Shown here in pieces: positions 37,221-47,562 of a DNA stretch of 61,058 nt (the stretch's first letter is position 1; every line of letters starts with the position of its first letter). Source of the stretch: Coemansia sp. RSA 922 (taxonomy: Eukaryota > Kickxellomycota > Kickxellomycetes > Kickxellales > Kickxellaceae); the NCBI GenBank assembly GCA_027577415.1, contig JANBQS010000020.1, positions 1 through 61,058 on the forward strand, given 5' to 3'. The notes beneath the pieces are model-generated. The model did not search any database. It was not told where the DNA came from and was given only the letters and a program-made list of their open reading frames with translations. Both the position numbers and the translations under genes were made by a program.

Positions 37221-37556
37221 ATGACAAAAGTAACTTTTTTGTTTACCAGAGAAGGTCGCACTGTCCAAAAAAAATTAAAACTCGATGTTGACTTATCACA
37301 TACTATCCCAGATACCATCGAAACTCTAAATAAAAAACTGGAAGAGCTTCAATGCCCGAAATGCACGTTGACACTCTATGTTCTGTTTGAGGACATTTAT
37401 CCAGACAAAGAAAACGAGCCCCCACTGGAAGAAGAGCCCCAACTGGAAGATTTCTTGGATCACCGCAAGAGGGTTGGGTGCTCGGTAAGTGGGCTAGATG
37501 CTAGGTCGTGGCAAACGTTTTGTGATGCAATTAAAAGCGCACGTACCACAGGTTGA
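37221..37556 (+). CDS. Small CxxC-type protein, unknown function (111 aa)
   Basis: Clear paralog of the protein at 8252-8641. Order conserved: N-terminal strands (KVTFLFTREG), a helix (IPDTIETLNKKLEELQ), CPKCTLTLYVL, a KENEPP turn, a strand with VSGL, and a helix with SWQTFCDAIKSARTTG. The earlier paralog has IPESIKILKAELSKL, CPECSIELYML, KENEGP, IAGL, and WNNLRDAVSKANGTG. The N-terminal half resembles a ubiquitin-like beta-grasp in pattern (two strands, helix, strand), somewhat as in the N-terminal domains of crinkler-type proteins, but no LFLAK-type motif is present. The acidic insertion PPLEEEPQLEDF is unique to this copy. No signal peptide. Confidence 0.65.
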   Translation: MTKVTFLFTREGRTVQKKLKLDVDLSHTIPDTIETLNKKLEELQCPKCTLTLYVLFEDIYPDKENEPPLEEEPQLEDFLDHRKRVGCSVSGLDARSWQTFCDAIKSARTTG

Positions 37557-38242
37557 AATAACTGCACTAGTGACCGTGTTCAATACTTCTCGCTATCTTG
37601 TAGTTTGTAGGTCTACATATTGACGCGGGGCTCAGTCTACTTGCTGTAGCCCGTGTTGAAAGACTCACAATAGGGACTGAGCAATGGAATAGTTTCTTCG
37701 CTGTGGATGCATTCGATTCGCGTAGAAATTTTGAATCTGTGGTTGTGCTCTTTAGCAATAGGTGGTCTATTTTTGATTTGTGTGCCTCACTTTCTTACAA
37801 GCGTGGTCTGAAAGTAGTTTTCTATGATTACACCTATTACTTTTTTATTGTGTTAAGAATAGAGAGATTTGGGAACAGTGAATTTGAGTGATATCCTCTG
37901 TGCTGCTACAAAAACACTACAACGGATAAAAAAGCAAACTTTTGTCTGGCACACTATTTAAAGAAAATAGCGTATGTCGCGCACTCAGGGTCTCTACTAC
38001 TCTGTAGAAACAGTTGTGTTCTCAGAACTTTCAAACAATATTGGTCAATGTTGAAATTTTACAGTTTGGAACGTTTCACTTAAAAAAATGTGGCGCTATG
38101 GAACACGTCATCAGTCTGCTGCATCCGGCTGCACATTATTTTCTCGGTCACATAAATAGGCCGAGAGCAACGTGGAAAAAAAACTCTCATCAGCTCTTGT
38201 TTTCACTTTTCACTTTATTAATGTTTTTTGTTTATCTTTACG
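37557..38242. other. Intergenic region with an open but unrecognised stretch
   Basis: A plus-strand frame at about 37610-37891 is open for over 90 codons (RVERLTIGTEQWNSFFAVD and onward) with no start at its beginning and no recognised domain. It may be a gene remnant. A CACATAAATAGG near 38150 may serve the RING gene. Confidence 0.35.
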
Positions 38243-38881
38243 ATGGTTTGCGTTATTTGTTTTGACACACTATTTTCCGCCGCAGTGGAGGACGATTCAC
38301 ACGCCGCTAACACACCTGCCGAGCCTTCTCGTATTGCCGCACTTGGCTGCGGACATACTTTTCACTTGGAGTGCATAAAGTCGTGGGAGACTCGCATGGC
38401 CGCTATTACCTGCCCCATGTGCAACGTTCCTCAAGTCGGTACAATAATTCCGCTATTCATCGAGTACGATGGAGACCATGATACCAACCGTCATAACGGT
38501 GGTCTCGAGCAAGACGATGGGTATAATAAAAATACGTATTTATACACCGAGTATCAAAACAAGTACAAAAAGGACGTGAATTCTTGTCTGGCCACCAGGT
38601 GCAAGGAGCTCAAGGAATTGGTAACTGCGCTTCAAGTTGTGGCTGACGAGAATACAGACCATTTGAATAAAAGGCAGGCGACCATCGACGAACTAACAGA
38701 AAGGGTAGAGCACCTGGAAAGTAGAGAAAGAGAGCTGATGGCTCTTTTGCGGAGACACAAATTGCGTATGCGCAGATTACAGATCATGAACAAAATCTTG
38801 GATCGCAATGTTGCCCGGATGGAAGAGGCCCCTAGTGATAATGACGTTGTGCTCATGCCTCCAGACACCGTATTTCTGTAA
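38243..38881 (+). CDS. TRAIP-like RING-H2 E3 ubiquitin ligase
   Basis: 212 residues from the ATG at 38243. A RING-H2 domain begins at residue 1: CVIC, then GCGHTFHLECIKSW, then CPMCNVPQVG. The first and second Cys pairs are separated by an insert of about 25 residues rich in Asp, Ala and Pro. The rest is a charged helical region with heptads (LKELVTALQVVADENTDHLN and onward to MRRLQIMNKILDRN), so a coiled coil. RING at the extreme N-terminus plus a coiled coil is the layout of TRAIP, the ligase that unloads the replicative helicase at stalled or converged forks. The protein is much shorter than animal TRAIP and lacks a visible C-terminal PIP box, so the assignment is tentative. Confidence 0.7.
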   Translation: MVCVICFDTLFSAAVEDDSHAANTPAEPSRIAALGCGHTFHLECIKSWETRMAAITCPMCNVPQVGTIIPLFIEYDGDHDTNRHNGGLEQDDGYNKNTYLYTEYQNKYKKDVNSCLATRCKELKELVTALQVVADENTDHLNKRQATIDELTERVEHLESRERELMALLRRHKLRMRRLQIMNKILDRNVARMEEAPSDNDVVLMPPDTVFL

Positions 38882-39493
38882 CTATTCAACTACCTTTTTG
38901 TAATTGTCACATCAATATATGAGTCGCATGGAATGTGCCAGTATGCAGAGCTGTTACAGTGGTGCAACGTATTTGGTACTGCCTGATGTTTGGAAGTGTC
39001 GGCATTAGTAACTTCTAAATCATCATCAGTAGATTAGGAATTGCTATAAAGTGCTGGATACTTGTGTTGCCTTCCTTTAACAATAGCGGCCATTCTACTT
39101 ACACAGTATTGGTGATTCGCTTTTTGGTAATAGAATAAGGTAGCATGATATGGTGTTGACCCAACTGAACTGAACTCCCATTGTAAAATAAGCATCGGAA
39201 TGAAGACGTGATGTGGGGGAATAATTCACACAATTAGTCGTTTACTCACGGCTACATGTGGTCTATAACAGCAATTTGGTACAATTAACAAACTTTGTTT
39301 ACAAAGTAAAACTGACACAAAAGAGGAACGCAATAAATCTTTTAGAGACAATATCATAATTTGCATACCAATACAATTGTAAAAGTGTTTCTTTCAATTG
39401 CTGGTACTTGTAGGCGTATCTAATTGAGAGCTCGTCACAAACACATGTTTACAATTGTACAAGTAGATGAGTACATCTATCCTTTTCAACGAC
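38882..39493. other. Intergenic region
   Basis: AT-rich. I see no coding frame, tRNA or repeat. Confidence 0.4.
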
Positions 39494-39502
39494 TATATAA
39501 AG
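39494..39502 (+). promoter_or_regulatory. TATA box of the secreted-peptide gene
   Basis: A perfect TATATAAAG 76 bases upstream of an ATG in the context AACAATGA. It is the strongest TATA/start combination in the window. Confidence 0.65.
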
Positions 39503-39569
39503 AAGGGCATGGCCACGTCCTATCCTATCAACAAAACATTATCAACATCCAACAACCAATCCTCTAACA

Positions 39570-39659
39570 ATGAACACCTACGTTACTCTCCTTGCCATAG
39601 TCGCTGTTGCCGCCGCAACTGCCAACGCCCAGGCTGTCTGGCTCGGTCCCTGGCCCTAG
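39570..39659 (+). CDS. Secreted short-peptide precursor: signal peptide plus nonapeptide (29 aa)
   Basis: A 30-codon gene. The first 20 residues look like a complete signal peptide: a short polar start, a hydrophobic core (TLLAIVAVAAATA) and an Ala-Asn-Ala cleavage site. What would remain after cleavage is only nine residues, QAVWLGPWP, followed by the TAG. N-terminal Gln could cyclise to pyroglutamate, and two Trp and two Pro in nine residues is striking. The upstream TATA box, an A/C-rich leader and a consensus start context argue that it is a real, strongly expressed transcript. Secreted small peptides in fungi include mating pheromones, toxins and signals; which of these applies is unknown. 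Alternatively it is the 5' end of a longer secreted-protein gene cut short by a stop, though the frame after the TAG shows nothing similar. Confidence 0.5.
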   Translation: MNTYVTLLAIVAVAAATANAQAVWLGPWP

Positions 39660-41383
39660 ACTACCTACATTTGTACAATAATTGTTAACAAATACACACT
39701 ATTTTAAAGTATAATTTGCACATGTTGGCATGGTTGATACATGACCCCAAGCAAAGGCTTGAGCTGCTGTAGTTTATACTTGCGATTGCGAAACAGACCG
39801 ATTAGTGCATGGCAGACGCCACGAGCAACACTTTGCTATTCGAGATCCATGGCCATAGCTACGCACCTAGAACACCACAAAAAGTGCATACCGACTCAGG
39901 CTGTCGAGCAAGGTGGCTGTAATATAACATGTGCTATATTCTTTGCCTCACAGCACAGCCGCTCTACTGGAGGCATCGACAACTGTCTACTGTAAGATTA
40001 AGCCGCGGGTCATGAGAGAAGTTGCACATCCACAGTCAGAGGCTGAGAGTGCGTGGGCACGCATGTTTATTCAATAAGTTCATTGCATTTGACTGCGCCG
40101 TGATTCCACAGGGTCTGATTAGTAGCGGGCTAACTGGTCAACATCATTTTCCTTGTGCGGGAGTGTCTCGTGTTATGTTCGTACCGCACTAGTTGCTGCG
40201 CCTAGTGAAGAAAGCGACAAACGCCGACAGCGACAACGAATCTGAATTAAGGTCAAGGCGTACATACTTGTTATTTAGCAAAAGTCAATAAAGTGAAAAA
40301 GCGAAATTCAGTTGCGAATACAAATTCAAATAATTAATGGAGAAAATTGAAAGTCCGACTTAATGGCTCCACAATAATGAAAAATACATGTCTTTTCAAT
40401 CAGCCCCCAATCCAGGTTTTGGTTTTGACTAGCGGTCTGGGGTTTATCGACCCTGTCACAGTTGTACTCATGGTTGCAATGTAAGTTCATGGTTAGGACA
40501 TACCACTCTAGCCAAACGCCTGGCTTCCTATTCAGGTACCTTTGCCAATCATCATGCAGTGAACTCCTCGTAACTTGTATTTTTCGTCTGTTGGATCTAC
40601 CATTACGACTCTACAACATACGAGTTATTGACAAGCAACACATTGGACATAAGATAAGAGGAAGAATATAAGAAACTCATTTTTGGCAAGAAATACATGT
40701 GCTACTTTATATATACTGGTTGAGAGCATGTCCTGTACTTTCCTATGCGAAAGAAAATTCAGGCTCTTGTCTTTTTTTGCCGACCTGTGTTGGAGACAAG
40801 GGAAGAAAGTGTTCAAAAAAGAAAGAAAAATCAAGCGCCTCCATTTTTTTTTTGCGTGCATAAAAAAAGTCCACCTCTTTGTCTCGCGTTTACTAGGAGA
40901 GGGCTGACGAAAAGAAAACATTCTTCTAGTCTCTTGGGAGTGGCAGAAGGAGGCGGCCCACTTGTTTGTCGCTAATGAACTTTATAGCGTGGCAATTACC
41001 TAACAATTGCTGTCCCTGATTATAACAAGAGAACAGCGCCTCTATCCCGTTGTGTAGATAGAGAGAGTACGCCAAGTCAATAGTTTTTTTTTTTTACAAA
41101 GTTAGCTTACTATGTCTATACACCGCTGAGCTTTGTTTTTATTCGAGCTTGGCCTTGCGTTAAATCCACAGGCATGCAAAAAGGAACAATATACAAAATT
41201 GGTTGCAGCTGCAGCTAGGGCTTTGCTATGTAAAGGGCTCTTATCTCACTAATGCAAGCGCCACATCTCTCTTTCTCCTCTCTTTATTTTCATTTTTATT
41301 CGCACTAAACACAACAAACACACACTTTCTCTATCTTTTTTTTTCTTCAGTTTCCCCAACCTTTACTCTTTGTCTTTTTTATA
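39660..41383. other. Long region without a recognised gene
   Basis: About 1.7 kb. 39740-40260 has scattered open stretches in several frames, none with a recognised domain, and may be an old gene remnant. 40680-40975 is purine/pyrimidine-skewed. 41040-41383 is T-rich and is the promoter and leader of the FunK1 gene. Confidence 0.4.
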
Positions 41384-43877
41384 ATGCCATCGTCTTTAAG
41401 AGGTAAGAGATTAAACTGATTCGCCACGGTTATCACGCACACACAAAACCGCAGAACCGACAGTCGACTAAAGTTTTTTAATTACTACTATCTAATCTGT
41501 AGTCTGCGAGATCCAACGCCGTGCTTTCCGCGTCGACGTAAACAAGCACGGGCTCTCTGTGCCCAAGCAACAGGAACCCCCAGCCACTATTGACTGGGAG
41601 CTGAGGCGGCGTTTGCAGCCCAACGCCCCACACCTTCAGTCAAAGGTAGCCGCCGCTGCTGAAAAGGGCGCCAAAGCAATCGACGCCGTCATGCACGAGC
41701 GGCAGGATTGGGTGGCGGCCAAGATAAAGGCCCAGTTGAGTTGTCCGGGCTCATACTGGAACAACATCCATGAGGACATTTTAGTGCCTCTGCCGAGCGA
41801 CGCCGAGCTGGCGTTTCTGACGAACGAGTGGGACGAGTATACTGGTCCCGCCGTCGCATACTCGGGGTTACTCAAGGCATGCTCTGCTTTGAGTCTCCAG
41901 CGTCGGCCAGTGATCTTTTTCCCCGAGGTGGTCGAGCACGACCGCATGAACTTCTCGCTCGGGGAAGGCAGCAGCACGGTGTTGGGCGTGGGTGCGCTCA
42001 CTGTGTCACAAGTAGAGAACGCTATTACGTCGGGCGTTATAGAGCACATGGTGGCGAAAATGGAGAAGCACGCGGATTGTAATGCCGACGTACGCTTTGC
42101 TTGGGGGATGATTCTGGGACCAGGCTGCGTGCGTATTTGCCATATTGACCACCGCAGTGTTTACGTATCCGACCTATATAAAACCACAAACGACGTTGGT
42201 CGCCGGCTGCTTGCTACCATGATGTCCTTTGTTGCATATGCTGAGCCCTGGCAGCTGGGGAGTGACCCGTCGATGCAGTGGCTTGACGATATCGCGCGGT
42301 GGCGAATCGAGTGCCCGGACTCGGAAAATAAGCGGCCACAGGTATTTTATGCGCAGCATACACCACATTTTATCGCCAACTCGTTCTTCGGACGGTTCAC
42401 AAAGTGCTACCTTGTGTCTCGTAGTCCAACCGACCGCAAGCCCAGCTACGTTCTCAAGGACTCTTGGCAGGAGGTCCCCTTGAATGTTGCGGATGCTGAC
42501 CTCCGTGATGAGATCGCCTTGTTGCGAGGAATGAGCGCCGCCCTAGACGACGTATGGCACGATGGACATATAGTGCAGCTCTTGGTGTGCGGGGGCACGG
42601 TGCTTGTCGACGGTACTCGCGACTCGACGCAGTTCGTTTTAGGAGCTGAGCCAAACGACTATCATATGCAGACTGCGACTCAGGGACTTACTGGCGATAC
42701 CCAAACCTGCCGTCTGCATCGTCGGATGGTGACAGGCCCGATTGGAAAACCTCTTTTAGAACTGCGTACTCAGGATGCAGTTCTCGCAGTGGCAGATGCG
42801 ATGCTCGCCTACGCCGCGATTCTTGAGCGTACGGGGATTGTGCACAGCGACATATCGCTGGGCAACATCATGGCCGTGCCGCAGGCTGACGGTCGGTTCC
42901 GAGGCATGCTGATCGACTTTGACCTCGCCATCCCTCAGCAAGAAGGGGTTGTAAGAAGGCGCTCCCATTGCGTAGGAACGTATCCGTTCCAGAGCATCGC
43001 TAATTTAGAGTTTTTAAAGGTGCCACGCACAGCCGTCGACGACTGGGAGGCAGTGCTGGCGCTGCTCCTATACTTGGTCACGCTCCCCTTCGACCGTGAC
43101 AGGCTTAGCGAAAGGCTGTCTAGGGTTGAGCGTGACGGTTCGGCGGATGTGCGGAGAAGCTTGTTCTCTTCTCCGCGAGCGTTCAGCGCCGCGATAGAAG
43201 AGTTTGCCCACCCGCAATATGTCGATGAGATAAAGCTCATCAAGGATCTCTACGCGGCGACTTTCGACTACTCCGAGTGCCCGGGTACCACTCGGCGCAA
43301 GAAGGGCAACGAGCTAGTCGACCCGATTGAGGTGCGTGCCAAATGTGCCGTGGCCATACATTGGCGCTGCCGAGATGTCATGACAAGGTATTTGGCTCCA
43401 CCTCCGCCTGAATCGACAGAGTCGCCAGTACCTCAGCACCCGCCCCATCCGCCGACCAGTACCACGCCTGCTGGTATGACGCCATTGACCTCGAGCGAGC
43501 TTGGCGTCAAGCAAAACAAGCGGAGGCCAGAAGCCTTGGCTTCGCTGCTAGTCAAGCGGCGAAAAACAGCGCACGCCACAGTTGGCTCTTCCTCACATCC
43601 AGCTCCGGATCCTGCCACTGTTCCTCCTCGGGACCTACCTGGAGTTTCGGAGGGGGTCGTTGCCCAAGAACGGGCTGCACATCCAACAATCGACATACCT
43701 ACCGCCCGTCATCGGTACTCACCTGAAGCTTTGGAGGAGGTCGTTGCCCAAGGACAGGCTCCACCCCGGCCTACAAAGCGGAAAACGCCGCAAGAGGAAC
43801 CGCCGGTGGTACCCATGCGTAAAACGCCGCAAGAGGACCCACCATTAGTATCCATGCGTAAAAGGCGTAAGACTTAG
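41384..43877 (+). CDS. Fungal-type (FunK1) protein kinase with a 19-nt first exon
   Basis: Join of 41384-41402 and 41503-43877, 797 residues. Exon 1 encodes MPSSLR plus one base. The intron (41403-41502, 100 nt) starts GTAAGA, has ATCTAATC before the end and closes with TAG. The joined frame continues as CEIQRRAFRVDVNKHGLS. Without this exon there is no ATG. The kinase half has GIVHSDISLGNIMAVPQ as catalytic loop (HSD for HRD) and LIDFDLAIPQ (DFD for DFG), both typical variants of FunK1, then SHCVGTYPFQS and the DDWEAVLALLLYL helix. The C-terminal 150 residues are Pro-rich and basic, with imperfect repeats (RKTPQEEPPVVP, RKTPQEDPPLVS) and likely nuclear signals (KRRKT at the very end). Substrate unknown. 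A broken relative lies at 47563-48666. Confidence 0.87.
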
Positions 43878-43931
43878 AATCGTTTGCGCCCTTCGACTTT
43901 GTCCGCCGCCACTACTACAGCACTCGCCCTA

Positions 43932-44064
43932 GAGCCCCGCTAGTCGGTTTAAAGTGCTCGGGCTAGAGTCAGTTCGCTGCCTAAGCGAGTGGACATGTTG
44001 CTTCTCCTAACTTACCTGCCTTTTGAGCCCCGCTAGTCGGTTTTAAGAGCTCGGCTGGGAGTTG
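43932..44064. repeat. Two direct copies of a GAGCCCCGCTAGTCGG element in the 3' flank of FunK1
   Basis: Copies at 43932-43970 and 44025-44064 share GAGCCCCGCTAGTCGGTTT followed by TAAAGTGCTCGG or TAAGAGCTCGG, 93 bases apart. Each can fold so that AGCCC pairs with GGGCT (copy 1) or AGCC with GGCT (copy 2). They may be structured 3'-UTR elements or a duplicated terminator. Confidence 0.55.
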
Positions 44065-44275
44065 GATCTCCGCTGGACGGATTGAGCGTACGGTGACAGA
44101 GCGAAACGGCGTCAAATTTGCCAAAGAAGTGTAAATTATTCTCCACTACTATTATTATCCAAATATAAAGATATCTCTTGTAAATAAAAATCAACTATCT
44201 GCACTACATTTGTCGCGTGTCCCAGTCCGCCGCTTGTTAGGAGGACATATACGAAGCCAACTGAATATGGGGAGT

Positions 44276-45090
44276 TTAGATATTTATAATAATCGGGAAA
44301 AAATATATTGTGTGAAGGCGCTGTTGGATAACAGAGAGATAATAACGGGCGACCCTATCGAGTTTGTCAGCGCTTACGCCAAATAGGGCATGTTGTTCGA
44401 TGCCATGGTATATGTGGACATTAGTTCTAATCAGCCGTTTGCTGAGAGAAAAGTAGATAATTAAATAGTAATAACAATGACCTTCACCAATGACTTTGGC
44501 AGGCAACGTTCTGAGTAACGGAGGCGTGGTGGTCTGATCCAAACAAAGTCAAAGTAATACAGTAAAAGACCAAATAGAGACAAAACTTGGATACAGGCAA
44601 ATGATTTAAAACCGTACATAATTGTAGTTGGTCCTTCGCAGTCCATGTGTCAATTGATAGCTCGTACAGATGTCTCCCTCTCGCCCAACTCGACCATCAG
44701 CTTCTTCACCAAGTGATGCATAGGATGGCCGAGGTCATCAAGTAGACGAAAACCCAATTTGCGTGGATCTTGGCTTGCGCTATAGGGGATCATACCTAGC
44801 TGCCCGTCAATTGGCCCTCTTACTAGCACCAGAGCGGACTTGTACAGTATTCGAACTGGCAAGCTCTAGCTTACAAAGGGCTGTAGTAGTGCGTGAGAGC
44901 AATAGCACGAAATCCGTGGCAGACTGTTAGCAGTGACCTTCAACGCTGTCCTGCACTCGTTCGAGTTGGGTTTAAACTCCGTCAAACGCATACTACGGCT
45001 ACCGGCGACATGGTCGACTAAGGCGTTCAATGGCGTGGCTAGTAAGGCGCTGAAACGGTACGCACTGCCCGTAAATTTTAAACAAGTCAA
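44276..45090 (-). pseudogene. F-box-like family pseudogene, internally deleted
   Basis: Reading the minus strand from 45090, one frame has SALLATPLNALVDHVAGSRS, the F-box-like helix, then KPNSNECRTALK, and stops at about 44866. Another frame has LRRLLDDLGHP-like LGFRLLDDLGHPMHHLVKKL, matching DYPNxxxHHLA segments of intact copies. A third (from about 44625) has KSFACIQVLSLFGLLLYYFD, matching SYASIQVLSL near the end of the intact gene at 45393. It trails off at about 44276. The central leucine-rich part is gone. It lies head-to-head with the intact family member. Confidence 0.6.
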
Positions 45091-45392
45091 GAATAAAATA
45101 AAATAATACTTTGAAAAAAGAGATAATCGGCGATCGCTTGTAACAGGGAAAAAAAAGTGTATTCTCTAAAATCCAGCGATCCTGAATCAGAAAATGCTGC
45201 ATGACACGTCTGACAACAGCTCGCCTAGTTACGGTTCAGCTCATGACGAGCTACCATTGACATTGGATGAGCCAGGAAAAATCTTTGGACCGCAGCAGGG
45301 TATACAATGGATACGCGACCATGGATACTTCATAAGTGAACAACTGTTTTTCTTCCAACTTGTCATTACTTTTTTTCTAAGGAACAGCAACA
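45091..45392. other. Intergenic region between head-to-head F-box-like loci
   Basis: T-rich leader before 45393. A short open stretch 45194-45424 is probably part of the leader. No gene seen. Confidence 0.4.
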
Positions 45393-47006
45393 ATGCATTC
45401 CCGAACGCCTTTCCAGTTCCTTGAGCCACATATCGTTCGGCTTATTGTGGACAACGTCGTAGACAGCGGAGACGAAGAGCGACTAAAGTCATTACTACAC
45501 GTTTGCCACAACTTTCGCGCCATCGCTCTCCCGTTGTACTTCCGCTACTATAAGCTGATTCTCCGTCGTCGGGCAAGACGTCCAATGGTGCGTACAAGCA
45601 GTGCAAACAAGTATTTAGGCCATCCTACGCACCATTTAGCGAGAAACCTGGATATCGAACTGGACGAGAAAGATGTATACTCTGACGCTGCTCTACAGAT
45701 TCTGTCGCGTGAGCCCTACGGTGTATGTGCCTACCCGTTTGTTCGCCGGATCACATTCTTTATTGTCTTGGACGATAACATTGAGACCGAACAGTCTGTC
45801 GTTGTGGCGAACATCGTCGCTTTTGTGGAGCGAGTCAAGCAAATGGCGCCCAAAGCCAGCGATTTTCGGTTGAGCCCTGTGGCCTATAGGGGAATACACC
45901 ATACCACAGCCCGTCATTTCGATTATTTGGCTACGCAGCTTTTTCAGCGAGCTGAAAAGGCTGAACTTTGCTTTGTCAATGGGCATGAGTACCACTGGGA
46001 GCCGCAGTTAGATGATGTTTTTAATCTGGTGCATATAAGGCATACTACTAGGCACAATATTCCTACGTTTATTCGGTTGGCGCGATTGAATGCGCGGACA
46101 TTGGAGTCTTTGGATATAGTGATTGCAAATACCACTGATGTTTCTAGTATTATTCAAGATGCGGACGGCATCTACATCAGCTATCCTCGTTTGGTTACAC
46201 TTTTCTTAGGCGGGGTTTCATACGTCTCCAATCTTCCGCTACCAGTCTTTGAGGATGCTATGCCGTTTCCCATTCTCCGGCGCCTAAAGATCCCGTTTAT
46301 GTACCCCGTCGGTGACGACACATTTTTCAGGGGTAATGCGGCGACCCTCGAGTATTTAAGCATTAAACTTAACAGGGATATTGTTGTCATGCTTCGCGAG
46401 CATAGCGTATTTACGCCGCGGAGCCATCCAAGCCTACGACGCGTCATTGTTGAGTATGACGATAGTTCTGAACCTGGCGAGTTAACCTCAAACGCAGAAG
46501 CCTTGCAGTTTGTCCTTAGCATTGGCACCCGAGCGTCTGTGCGAGTAACGAATATACCTGCAACTGGCGCCGACCTGATCAGAGCAACAACATCACTTCG
46601 TAGCTATGCGTCCATCCAAGTTTTGTCGCTATGTCTCACAACTTTGGATCTCTGGGAGGTTATAAACCTGATAATGCTGCTCCCGTTTCTATCGGATCTG
46701 AGTACGAAGCCTCCAGTTGCTAGGGCATTGCCCAGCGGTGTAGCTCTGGATGATCTCCTTGCTTTTATGGTCTTGACTTTCGCTTCAATGGGTATAAGAT
46801 TTAACTGCTGGCGTCTTTCTCACACCTGCACCACGAGAGTGGGGAGGGACAGCTTGAAGTGTGTGTTGTTGGTGGCATTAGCGTGTCCCAATTTCTGGTG
46901 CGTAATCTCAGACTTTGCCAGGACTAATCAACTCGTGGATACATTTGAGGATATTATCGCCTTGGAGACGTTTAAGCCCTATGCTTCACGTTATAAATAC
47001 TTTTAG
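45393..47006 (+). CDS. F-box-like, leucine-rich family protein (member 2, intact)
   Basis: 537 residues from the ATG at 45393. N-terminus FQFLEPHIVRLIVDNVVDS is the F-box-like helix. The family signature follows: LKSLLHVCHNFRAIALPLYF, then HHLARNLDIELDEKDVY, which is also seen as TNLDINIDEWNIYTG in the copy at 23599. Leucine-rich segments include LVTLFLGGVSYVSN, LRRLKIPFMYPVGDD and LEYLSIKLNRD; the end is LACPNFW and ETFKPYASRYKYF. It shares overall order with the copy at 23599 at modest identity. Role inferred as possible ubiquitin-ligase receptor; unproven. Confidence 0.8.
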   Translation: MHSRTPFQFLEPHIVRLIVDNVVDSGDEERLKSLLHVCHNFRAIALPLYFRYYKLILRRRARRPMVRTSSANKYLGHPTHHLARNLDIELDEKDVYSDAALQILSREPYGVCAYPFVRRITFFIVLDDNIETEQSVVVANIVAFVERVKQMAPKASDFRLSPVAYRGIHHTTARHFDYLATQLFQRAEKAELCFVNGHEYHWEPQLDDVFNLVHIRHTTRHNIPTFIRLARLNARTLESLDIVIANTTDVSSIIQDADGIYISYPRLVTLFLGGVSYVSNLPLPVFEDAMPFPILRRLKIPFMYPVGDDTFFRGNAATLEYLSIKLNRDIVVMLREHSVFTPRSHPSLRRVIVEYDDSSEPGELTSNAEALQFVLSIGTRASVRVTNIPATGADLIRATTSLRSYASIQVLSLCLTTLDLWEVINLIMLLPFLSDLSTKPPVARALPSGVALDDLLAFMVLTFASMGIRFNCWRLSHTCTTRVGRDSLKCVLLVALACPNFWCVISDFARTNQLVDTFEDIIALETFKPYASRYKYF

Positions 47007-47562
47007 CTTCGTGGCGCTGGATGATAGATTGTTTATTAATGTATGCTTTTTCTATCACTCTCTTTAATCCCCTGTAACCTGAGAAAATGTTAGTATAATA
47101 ATGCCGACGGCTTTATCCTGCCGTTCCGCTCAAAACGAGATACTTGTCATGAGCCGATATATATCGCAGATATATAATGTTTTGTGATTGCTATCAGACC
47201 GCAGCATGGTTTATGTTGAAGTACAACCATAAATAAATTCGTTATGTTTGTGGAGTTTTAATATAAAAGTCTAAGCTGGCCTTTAGATGGGTCTGTTGAA
47301 GCAATTAGCATTGATACATTCATATATTACACACTTTTCTGCCAATATCAAAATATCTACCTAGAGATGAAAGATGTATGCAACATCCGTATTATTGACA
47401 ATGATGGCTTCTCAGTAAGATGAGGATAGAGGTTCCTTAGCTCGCTATTGCTTAATATTTGCGAGTATTCACCACCCCTTTTTTGTCTCTCTTTTTCTCA
47501 CTCACTCGCTACACATTAACAAATAGACATTTTCTCTCTCTTATTCATTTCTATTCGCATAC
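47007..47562. other. Intergenic region
   Basis: AT-rich DNA with TATATAA-like sequences near 47176 and 47263 that lead only to frames shorter than 30 codons. No gene assigned. Confidence 0.4.
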
